Origin: Brachypterus glaber
Lineage: Eukaryota > Arthropoda > Insecta > Coleoptera > Kateretidae
Direction: 5' to 3'
DNA length: 64,000 bases
Assembly (NCBI GenBank): GCA_958510825.1
Contig: OY294050.1
Span: 7,231,340 to 7,295,339, forward strand
How positions within the stretch are numbered: the first letter of the stretch is position 1; every line of letters starts with the position of its first letter. This document shows positions 46,331 to 56,090 of the stretch, one piece after another. A program made the position numbers and the translations under genes. A model generated the notes under the pieces. The model was not told the origin of the DNA and did not search any database. It was given only the letters and a program-made list of their open reading frames with translations.

Positions 46331-47458
46331 CTATGATCTGTTTCATTAAGCAAGAGAGTAAATTCAAAATCGCACAGTGAATATTTTCAAAACAGATTCG
46401 AATATTGGATGTGCGAATATACTGCGTAGTTTATTTTATAAAACATAACTATATTTTATACACAAACATATAGGGGCTAATTGTCGCACTTTTCATTCAA
46501 AGTCAGTTTTTTCCTTTATTTTTGTATTTTTTTTTAATTGACCGAATGGTAATTTTAGCTGCATGTTTCTATAACATTATTTAAAGAAAAAACATGGAAA
46601 AATTTATAGGGTATTAGAGTTATGTTTTTTTTTGTGAAGTCTTGAAAAGTGCGACAACGTGCCCCATCACGGGGCACGTTGTCGCGGCACTTCGAGTATA
46701 TTTTTTTGAAGAAATATAAAGGCATTTATAAAAATTATAAATAACTAATAAGACATGTGCCTCCCCACAAGCTGATTGTTATCTAACTTTTTACTTTTGT
46801 GCCAAAATTTCCAACTTTATAATTAAATAATATTTTTTTGATTTTTTTTTTAATTTAATATAATTTAATAAAAGAATTTATTTGCTATTCGACAAAGTTT
46901 CACTTTTTTAGACAGTTTTGAATAAAAAAATGCCAAAAAGGAAATGTTATACCATGAACATATCTCCAGATCATGCGACAACTAGCCCCAAACCAAATGC
47001 GACAACTAGCCCCAGTAGTCAATTTTACGTTATGTATCAAGTACTTTCTAATTAACGAATAAAAACTCCTAAATGACAATATCAACAAATAATATACACC
47101 TTAAACTATTATTATATATAAAATTCTCTTATCTTAATGCTTTAAATCAGTAACAATAAGAAAAAATATTTACCACAAAAAAATTACTAGGCTCTTTAAT
47201 TTTTACATTTTTTGGTTTCTCTGGATGCTCTTTTAATTTATTGCATTTAAGTTTACGAATGATAAATGGCACTGTTGTAACGCAGCGGTTAATCTTGGTT
47301 TGGCGCAGAAAAATATTTTACTTTTTAAGATATAAGCACTTTGACAACTTACCCCTGCGACAACTAGCCCCGGTCACCCCTACTATTCAAACCTGTTGTA
47401 AAAATATTTACTGTGCGATTTTTAATTTACTCTCTTGCTTGATGAAACAGACCATAGA
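46331..47458. mobile_element. 216-bp-family MITE interrupted by a 908-bp insertion
   Basis: 46331-46472 and 47381-47458 are the two halves of the MITE whose intact copy is at 32574-32789. Joined across the insertion they match it closely, including ACACAAACATATACTATTC in the intact copy against ACACAAACATATA and TACTATTC here. The host copy is thus older than the insertion. Confidence 0.9.
46473..47380. mobile_element. 908-bp non-autonomous element with iterated 15-bp motif, TA target duplication
   Basis: TA lies immediately outside at 46471-46472 and 47381-47382, confirmed by the intact host MITE at 32574-32789. The left end reads GGGGCTAATTGTCGCAC. The right end, inverted, reads GGGGTGACC then GGGGCTAGTTGTCGCAG, so nine terminal bases are missing or altered on the left. 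The core GCGACAACTAGCCCC occurs at 46975, 46999 and 47357, degenerate at 47341, inverted at the left end, and as a variant inside a perfect hairpin (arms 46651-46665 and 46671-46685, GCGACAACGTGCCCC). No frame of note; mobilisation must be by an outside transposase. It is about the same size and layout as 31547-32449 but shares no sequence with it. Confidence 0.9.
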
Positions 47459-47968
47459 ATTTGTAAACTAGGGTGGCCTAAAATTATTGTTTTTCTTCAA
47501 AATTTTTAGGCAGCTATATCTTGCACTACTGGGTCGACGAAAAAAAAAGGAATTAGACCAATTTAATAGATAATAGAATAGGTTTTTCTGTACATACATT
47601 ATTTTTCAGTTTGAGTCAAATACTTTTAGCCGCTTATGAAGGTTTTACTTTTCAACTGTGCTTACAGATATGTTTACCTTAGTAACTGTGCTTTATTAAT
47701 AGCTGCAAAATATTAATTTATATTTAAATAAACATGAATTTCAAAATTAGTCACACACATTCTATTTTTGCTTGTTTAATATATACTTTATGCATGTTTA
47801 TATTAATTATTAATGGTCGGGAAAATGTAGTCGAATACGTTTGAGACGGCGTGCCATTCGAAACCTGGTGTTTTTAATTTAAAAATGAATATGGACTAGG
47901 TTTGGTGACTAGCGCGATTAGTAAATACACATCGTTTTCGTTTAAGTAATAGTAAACTCAAAGCGTTA
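47459..47968. other. Unassigned AT-rich DNA
   Basis: No supported feature. Confidence 0.4.
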
Positions 47969-48296
47969 GTTAAATTTACTTAAATTTACTTAAATTTAGT
48001 TAAATTTAGTTAAATTTAGTTAAATTTAGTTAAATTTAGTTGAATTTAGCTAAATTTAGTTAAATTTAGGTAAATTTAGTTAAATTTAGGTAAATTTAGT
48101 TATATTTATTTACATGTAATTCAATTTAGTTTAATTTAGTTAAATTTAGTTAAATTTAGTTAAATTTAGTTAAATTTAGTTAAATTTAGTTAAATTTAGT
48201 TAAATTTAGTAAAATTTAGTTAAATTTAGTAAAATTTAGTAAAATTTAGTTAAATTTATTTAAATTTAGTTAAATTTATCTAAATTTAGTTAAATA
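47969..48296 (+). repeat. 10-bp minisatellite, about 32 units
   Basis: Units of TTAAATTTAG run with few changes and almost no length variation, so the 10-base phase is kept for about 325 bases. The central A/T block AAATTT falls once per helical turn, which is expected to give strong intrinsic curvature (inference from known behaviour of phased A-tracts). No coding or splice function seen. Confidence 0.95.
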
Positions 48297-49598
48297 CTTA
48301 TATTGAGTGTGTTCTGAATTTTTGTTGGCTGATAACTTTTAATTTAAATATACTTTTTCCAAGTCTTTACCGAATATTTGTTGTTATATTAAATATATTT
48401 TTATTTTCTGTGAATATTGCGGATTCCGAGTGGTGGCTCAAGGCATTTAATTTATCCACGCTACATTATTGAAATGTAAAATTTTAATAATAAAAATGTA
48501 ATATAAAGTTTTTTAATCTCAACGATGCACAAAAGAATACTTTCCACTATAATAATAAAAAAAATACAAAAATATGGAGTATTTTCTTCATTTTTTTACC
48601 AAAAAAATAAACACTAAAAAATAAAATAAAAAAAAAGTAATTTAATACAATTATTATATGTGTTGTTTAAAAAACTCCCGTTAAGAGTTCGAGTTATGTT
48701 TACCTACACTGAAAAAACATTCTTTAAATCAAAGAAATGTACTCAAATAGATTCTTGGAATTAAACAATTTACTCATTTGGACTTTCATTCTCTTACAGT
48801 TTTTGAGACGTGAAACTCAAAAATATATGTGCCAAATAAATTTCCAGTTTGAAGTAATATAACCATTTCTTTGTAAAGGGTTTTAGTCCAGTCAAATAAC
48901 GAGGAATTCCTATGTTGAAATTCCAATAAATGTACATGTTGAGGGTGAAATTGGTTTTTTTCGATTTTTCAGCCAAATTATTAATCGGAATAAAAGTGGT
49001 TATGAGCTTGTAGCTATTGAATTTCTCAGCCCAACATCCGTTTGCATAAAATTGATATTTTGGTACGGTTACCCTCTGTAACCTTACCAAAATACCTATA
49101 AAGATTTCCAATATATGAAACTTATAGAGAATTTCAAGAGCTACATATTTGCTCATAAACACATTTATCCTCCGACAAATAATTAGGCTAAAAAATCGAA
49201 AAAACCAATCGTACCTCGAACATGGCCATTTTTGAGTATTACGCGATTGTTATTATTATAATGAAAAAATTATTTTTACGAAAATTGTTGAAAATTTGCT
49301 CATTAACAAAATTGGTAAGATGCATATTTAATAATAAAAATAATAATAGTTTATTTGTTCTTAAGAGAATAACAATTCTGTGAATACGTCAATGTAGGTA
49401 TTGTAAAAAATATAAGATACTATAAATTACATGGTAATTTACAATTAAAATTACAGTGCAATTACAGTAAAGTCTCAATATTTATTTAATTTACCGAGAT
49501 AACGGCACTTCCCTAAAATTCAAGATAGCGACACCTTTTACGCAAATCACCCGGAGAAAAACTAACAGGAGTGTTCTGTTACCATCCACTACTACCAT
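48297..49598. other. Unassigned DNA
   Basis: The 122-codon minus frame at 48794-49162 has no domain, signal or splice context and is treated as chance. An (ATAATA)-type low-complexity stretch lies near 49330-49350. Confidence 0.45.
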
Positions 49599-49601
49599 TT
49601 A

Positions 49602-49706
49602 GGGATGTTTAAGTATTACGTAACGCTCCTAGGGGGAGTGGGGGTCATTTTGGAGTCCATGTTAATGGTATAGGAAAATAGCGTTACGTAATACTTGAAC
49701 GTTCCC
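49602..49706. mobile_element. 105-bp Harbinger-like MITE with TTA target duplication
   Basis: Starts GGGATGTTTAAGTATTACG and ends CGTAATACTTGAACGTTCCC. TTA stands on both sides (49599-49601 and 49707-49709). A 3-bp TWA-type duplication with a GG-starting terminus is the hallmark of PIF/Harbinger elements. Related copies are at 21074, 43640, 50416 and 51363. Confidence 0.85.
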
Positions 49707-49849
49707 TTAAAATATCAGCCCGTGTACATTTATTGCAACTTAAATTTGTTATTTGACTGCACTATTTATTATTTTCTTTTGGACTTTCAATTTTACCTAT
49801 GTTATTTTTTTCTGTGTATTTTATTAATAAACTTTGTCTTTATTTTCAG

Positions 49850-49909
49850 TTTTCTAATGACGGACCAAATGGCGAGTCGATGTGCCTTCAGGGACCCGAT
49901 TGCTTTATG
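49850..49909 (+). CDS. Candidate 60-bp internal micro-exon of an unidentified gene
   Basis: A pyrimidine-rich tract and acceptor (TTTGTCTTTATTTTCAG, ending 49849) precede a 60-base block followed by a strong donor (GTATGTCTG from 49910); TTATTAATAAAC about 25 bases upstream could serve as branch site. The block is 20 whole codons, phase 0 at both ends, with no stop. It reads FSNDGPNGES followed by MCLQGPDCFM: polar, glycine- and proline-rich, with two cysteines. Base composition is about half GC against roughly 30 percent around it, and the codons look used. I do not recognise the protein; two cysteines in a short polar stretch suit an extracellular loop, but that is only a guess. If real, the window is intronic sequence of a plus-strand gene whose other exons lie outside or are missed. 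The overlapping frames at 49695-49919 and 49799-49984 are not the gene. Confidence 0.55.
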
Positions 49910-51359
49910 GTATGTCTGATTAATATTTACATTATTTTTCAATATTTACCTTATTTTTCAATATTGAAATTTTTTCAATATTGAAGTTTTAATATACCAG
50001 CTTACAGCAGTTCTAGTTCAATTTTAAATTATAATTTTTTTGTTAATCAAAAAAGTTTTATATTAACTATTAATTTTTCAAACCAATATTAACTTATTTT
50101 ATATTAAATATACTGGGCAAAAAACAAATTTATTTAAATTTTCATGTTTCCAATCAAGGAAAAAACTTTGGTTACTTGACTAAGGTAAGTAGTAAAATAT
50201 GGTTCCAAATAAGGGGTATTTTTAACAAAGATTTTAAATGCACAAGAAAAATTAGCTTTTAATTCAAAGTAAAATTAGATTAATTTAAATGTGGTACTAT
50301 AGAAAAATATTAAGGATACATTGGTCAGATTGATTTACAAACGAGAGGGTTTTGGAGAGAGTTAGGGAAAAGCGTATATTATACAAAAAACTAGTTAGGA
50401 CAAGGCATCAAATGGTGACCCCCACCCCCCTAGACGCGTTACGTAATATACAACAGCCTCTTGGATATACTATTAAATTTTAAGGTTTTTAAGATTTAAA
50501 ATGGCGTATGTGACAGAAATAGCATTATTAGTGTGAATAAGAAAAGAGATAATGGCTGACATCAGGATAAAACCAAAAATTTGTTTGCGCAAAAGGCCAA
50601 TGCGCTATCTCTTTCTCTAACCATAGGTCGGCAGTGATTTGGCCCCATGGTACTCATTATATTAAGCCTGCACGCGAAGCTTTCGAAGAATGACCCTTTG
50701 TTTCACTTTACCCCTTAGTGATTCATTTAACCCCAGTTGACGCTATATTAGACTAGTAATAAATTATTTAAAATGAAACAGTAGGAAGAGAGAGAAGCTA
50801 TAAAGTGTTAATAACTGAGACGCTATGCAACTTCAAAAGTGGTTAATAATGATCGATTCTTGAAGGAAAACTGTGTTTAGAAACTTCTCAAAATGAATCC
50901 GTAATGCAAGCATCTGAAGATAAATTGATTGGTTCAAAATGAGACCGCAGTGATGGATTTGAGGTCCCTGAACCCTAACCCGATATCGAAAACCGCGACT
51001 AGATCCTGTCTGATCCCATTTTTCACCTACAAAGCGGATGTATTTAAAGTTACACCAAAATTTATTCGCAATTTATTCTCACTGGTACATCGATTTTTAC
51101 AAAACTGGGCCATTTGTTAAAGTATCGAGGTTTCCAGAGACTTTTTCTCGATTTTTAAATTCAGTTACGTAAACTAGAAGCAGGATTTATTGTTTTCAAC
51201 TTTTTTATCTACACTAAAAAGATAAATGTATTTTGACGACTTATTTTTGCTACACTTTTAACCATAAAGTCGAATTTTAAACGAACCTATGCCGAGCCCG
51301 GCAGCACAGTTTATAGTGCGTGTGATTACGGATCCCGGTGTTGTGGATTCCATTCTCAC
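49910..51359. other. Unassigned DNA downstream of the candidate exon
   Basis: Contains a Harbinger-like fragment at 50416-50455 and a donor-like AAGGTAAGTA at 50184, but no second convincing exon. The 63-codon frame at 50929-51120 has no motif. Confidence 0.45.
50416..50455 (+). mobile_element. Harbinger-like MITE fragment
   Basis: GTGACCCCCACCCCCCTAGA followed by CGCGTTACGTAATA matches the right part of the 21074 copy; the termini are lost. Confidence 0.6.
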
Positions 51360-51362
51360 ATA

Positions 51363-51405
51363 GGGAACGTTCAAGTATTACGTAACGTGATACTTGAACG
51401 TTCCC
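51363..51405. mobile_element. 43-bp minimal Harbinger-like palindrome with ATA target duplication
   Basis: GGGAACGTTCAAGTATTACG is followed almost at once by its inverse ending ACTTGAACGTTCCC, with ATA on both sides (51360-51362 and 51406-51408). It is essentially two terminal repeats joined with no interior. Confidence 0.85.
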
Positions 51406-52242
51406 ATAGAGCTTAGCTATAAAAAGTGTGTTGTCTGTAGTTTAAATAAATGGCTTAAAAGTGTTAAACAACGCAAAAACGTACCTATACATCATCACCA
51501 TCATTAAGTTTCAGCCCAAAGAATGTTTTGAGAAATCTCAATGTCTGAGACTCAAACCCACCCCGTACCTAGAAAGCTCGCTCTTCAAGATATCTTAAGC
51601 GCGTTTGTTTGTATGTGACCATTTCTCCCCAATTCTCTCCAGTACGCTCTGGTTGGTTTTATCTTTAACGTTCTCCTATAGTACCACATTTCAGAGGACT
51701 TTATTCTTTTTAATATCATAATAGCAACATTTTATTATATACCTCTATATCTTCTATATTTATATTTAAAGAAAAAGTATGTTTCAAACCTTACACCCTA
51801 AACATGAATTGTATAAATTTATAAACGTACCTAGGTAGCTTCTTTTACCTGTTTCTTAAGTAATTTGTATACATGTTTCATACAAACCAAACCTAGTAAC
51901 CTATTTTCCATGCTCTACCATACATAATGCATTTTACACTAATTTCAAGGAACTAATTTCATATAAGAATACGCTTTCTAGGTCGAAGCGTAACACCAAT
52001 TTTATCAATTTTCTTCAATCTATTAATATGAATTCAATTAAGTAGGTAATCTAGACTCTTTCTTTTTCTAATGCCATTGTTTAAGTGTCTTAGATGTGCA
52101 CACTTTGTACTTATTAGAGCAAATAATTGTAATTACTTAAGATTTTATTATTATTTTTTTGACGTATTGTAATACAACATAGAATCAAACATTTAGAAAC
52201 TACTATACACGTGTATGTATTATATGGATCTATAACTATTAT
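51406..52242. other. Unassigned DNA
   Basis: No supported feature. Confidence 0.4.
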
Positions 52243-52785
52243 ACAGGGTGATCAATAACTGGCATGTCAAAATTTAAGAGGTGATTCTGCATCCAAAAAT
52301 ATAAAAAAAAGTTCCTATAAAAAAAGTTCCTATAAAATTGTAATAAAAATAAGGTTTTTAATTAATAACTCTGGTACCCTTTAAGCTAGAGCGACGAACT
52401 TTTGCATGTATACTAGTATTATTAAGGGCAATAAGTTTATGTTAAGTTATTTTTTTGAATTTATCCAGAGGCGTTCCTAGACGGAAAAATGTATTAGGCT
52501 TAACACATTTTTGCACCAAACTTTTGTATTTGTACTTTTTTTTGATTTTTTGTAAAAAGTATGGATTCCTTGTGTAAAAATACATAAAAAATGTCATACA
52601 GTGTAACACTGTAGAAGCAACCGTTTTCAAAAAAAAATGCAATTAAGAGGAAGTTACATTTTGTGCCACCGAAAACATTACTTTTTAAAAAGCTATTACA
52701 CCTTTAATATTCAATTTAGGTGTTTTGGTGAAGAACACTTTTTTGCTCAGTTTTAAATGCAGAATCACCCTGGATCATTAAAATT
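52243..52785. mobile_element. Degraded inverted-repeat element, mariner-like end
   Basis: Starts ACAGGGTGATCAATAACTGG. AGGTGATTCTGCATCC (near 52278) is mirrored by ATGCAGAATCACCCTGG (near 52758). The interior has no transposase frame. An ACAGGGTG terminus is typical of mariner-type ends, but no target duplication could be fixed. Confidence 0.5.
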
Positions 52786-52790
52786 TTATA

Positions 52791-54928
52791 GATGCTTTTT
52801 TTTGTTCCCCATTAAATATGTCATCTTCGAAGGGCCGTAGCTCCCTTAGGGCTCATTTGGGTTCTGCTCGGGTTCGGCAATCACCTAATAATTCTTCAAC
52901 ATAATATGAAGAATATTGGAGATAAGAAAAAGTCACATACCATCTAAGCTAATATGCAAAAAAATGTCAGTCACCATAATTTTTTTTTATTTAAAAATAA
53001 ATAAACAAAATATAATGTAATTGATGTTTCTACTAAAACTATCTAACAATTTTTTAACGGCGCATTTAAAAACCGTGACGTTTTTCTCTGTTATATTACA
53101 TTGTCCATGTAAAGCTGCAATTCTTCGTTCTAATTAATTCTTACTGATAAATAATATTTATGTACGGTTTGCACTGTAGGTAGTTCAGACTAATGGACTC
53201 AAAGTAGAATTCCTACTGAAGGAATAACGGGTACCCGGGTAACAGCAGTCGATCCATAATTGATATAATTGTCTATAATAAATGCTGCATGGTGTAAAAA
53301 AGTTATTGCAAAATTGAATGGTACCCTTAAGCAACTAAAATTATAGCATATAAACGGAAATTACACCTTATAAAAAGCTTCTGCGATCTGTATCGATAAG
53401 AAAACCACGATGTTAGTAGGTAACAACAGTTTTGCTTTCTTCTATTTTAGAAGAAATGATAAGCTGTGTGCTGGTGACAAAGATTAGGTTTAAATAATAA
53501 TAATACCTAATTAAGGAATTAAAATCATAACCTCGTGTTTCCATCTTATTAAAAATTATTATGTTGCGCCCTTCCTCAAGATAACTGGATTTTACTTTGT
53601 AGTACGGCCTATGCCATACATCAATAATGTTAATATATTTAGGTTCATTTTTTTTAGCTAAAACTTTTTAAAAGTTCCGGCCACGTACGGTCGTATGCTT
53701 CCATGTGTATCATTATAAAATGCGCCTAATATTAAGCACATGTGAAATTAATTAAAAGCACACAGCTTAAATTAACTCTATGGTTGAAAATTAATTAATT
53801 TACTTGTAACTATGTTTGTTTAGTGAACTATAATACATTAAATTAACTACATAATAAAGCAATGTATATTCCAAATTTTATTTTTTAATTCAAAGCTAGA
53901 TTCAAAATTAAAAATGATATAAAATTCTGTGCACAATTTGTACAAAATACAATTATCGGAAATGGAATACATTTTATTGTCGAATTTATTTATTTATTTA
54001 GATTTAATTCTGAATAAATTAAACTTGTCTCTAATAATTGGAAATGTAGTTAAAAATTTCAATTAAATTTTATTAGTTTTGTCCAAAAATTTTTAATCAT
54101 GTAAAATTTGAATGAAAAACTGAAAATTTGATTTAAATGTAATTAATTTTATTCGTATGGAATACAGGTAAATATTTAAATCTAAACAATGGTACAAACG
54201 TGACTAAAAAAGAATAATGCCTCATAATAATTAGCCCTTGACAAATTACCATTTTTTCTGGTTAAATATCCTACCCATGTTTGTCAGAATTGTTGCCACC
54301 CGCTGAAAACCACCCATATCGAAATATTTATTGTGGAAATTGCTGGGATATACTATATTGTCAGGAGGGGGTGAAAATAAATAACGACCTAGCAAATACC
54401 ACGGTGCCACCCCATAGGACTACAGACACATAAAGTACAGTCAATTAGGCTATTTTGAAAGGACAGTGTTATAGAACGTTTATTTATGTAAATAGTTGGG
54501 GGTAATATACCCACATGAAATCACTAATACTTCCTAAAATATAACTGACAAAAATGTTTCTTTTATATAGCATACGTATAATATTATTATGAACCTAGGG
54601 TCCATCATAATCAATATGACCCTATAATAGTCAATTCTTTTATTTCCTTTGTTATTTGTGTACTCCATTTTAGGGTTATCTACCATTTTTTTAACTCCTA
54701 GCTCACTCACCAAAATATCTTTAAGTAATCTCTCAAGTGACCCACCATTAAAATAATAAGTCAAATTGTGATCTCTTCCCCTAACGAGCCCTATATGCTA
54801 CGCATTTAGACTCTTTGATAACACTAATTTATATACTAATCTACTAATTTAATGTTTTCATACCAATTTTTATATTCCTGTTTATTCTGATCCAAACCTA
54901 GTGTCATATCTTATGCTTTAAACTGACG
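52791..54928. other. Unassigned AT-rich DNA
   Basis: AGGGCCGTAGCTCCC near 52833 resembles hAT-type termini seen at 12668 and 23233, without a partner. No gene; the minus frame at 54534-54764 has no domain. Confidence 0.45.
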
Positions 54929-55140
54929 CAATACCACATTTGAAATTCTACTTTTAAATCATTTGACAATTTACCTTATTTTTCGCGAGTTGTTGTTTGA
55001 AGTATTTTATTCTTAAATTTAATTCTTATTGGCAACGCGGCTTGGCAACAGCGGAAAAAAGCGCCTTTCTTTTTAAATTAGACAATTTTATTTGTCAGTG
55101 CCAGTACTTGGTGTAGAATTACTTTGGTTAAAATAATGCA
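54929..55140 (+). repeat. Dispersed repeat R2, copy 2
   Basis: Partner of 1889-2133; the shared core is GGCTTGGCAACAGCGG followed by AAAAAAGCGCC. Confidence 0.75.
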
Positions 55141-55739
55141 TACATAATTTTTCTAGTGTATTTCGACAACCAGTGTGTAGGGTTGTTATTTATAGTATCC
55201 AATTGAGACTTTTTCGTGTTTGCTTTATTGATCATACAATTCGGACAAATACTTCCGACTATGTAAAATTTATTTTATTTGGATAGGAGTATAGGTAGAG
55301 CAAACATAAACAATACGAAATTACCCCGCTTTTGGTCTCTGCTATTGTGGCACGTATGAAACGACAAATATCACAAATTTCGTTATCACTGATTTACGAT
55401 TGTGCCTACATACGTGTGCGTCTGAGAAAAGGGGGCCCATTATATTAATATACTTGCTCGCACACTTGTTATTTTAGCCTGAGACAAAAGAATGATCTCT
55501 TCGTTCGTCTGAGACTTGGTATGAAGTAAGGTTGCGGACTGCGCCATATTACTTTTTATTATGGAAAATGAAAACATTACTGTGCTAGTCACACATAAAC
55601 AATAATGGAAAAAAGAATCCATTGCTATAGGAGAATGTTAAAGATATACATAGTTATAAACGAGAGCGCACTGGAGATAATTAAGAGCGTATGTTATTAA
55701 AATGGTTAGTCAGGGGAAGGTATTAAATGTTGGATCACA
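55141..55739. other. Unassigned DNA
   Basis: No supported feature. Confidence 0.4.
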
Positions 55740-56090
55740 AACTAAAAGAGCTGACTAACTTTAATTTTTCTGAATATAAGACTATGGTCCAGAAAAGTTT
55801 GAAGGTATTTTGGAGGGCGTCCTAGGTGTTAGAAAAAAAGTAAGGCAGGCTCAGATGGGAATACTATTCACAAATAACTAAGGATTTAGATATTTCAGGA
55901 GAGCTTTCTCAATAATAATGACAATATTTTTATGAAAATGAAGTCCTGGGGGTCCCTCGGCAGGTCCCAAAATTAGGCTTCTTCACATTAACAATCTGGG
56001 TCCAAATTTTCGGGACGTCCACATATTTTAAGGCCATTTATCTTTTTAGATAATGGCTTTCCGTAATATTTTCCCGTACCTATAACTCAG
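55740..56090 (+). repeat. Repeat R9, copy 2
   Basis: Diverged direct partner of 27380-27680; see the AAGGTATTTTGGAG and GGGAATACTATTC blocks. Confidence 0.55.

Noticed and set aside
47969..48296. 10-bp array as a CRISPR or telomere-like repeat
   Set aside because: There are no spacers, the unit is a contiguous AT-rich decamer, and it does not resemble TTAGG-type telomere repeats.
48794..49162. 122-codon minus-strand frame
   Set aside because: No recognisable domain, no splice signals, composition as background.
50158..50183. Possible 26-base exon before the donor-like AAGGTAAGTA
   Set aside because: Too short, stops in two of three frames, poor acceptor tract; a lone strong donor match is common by chance.
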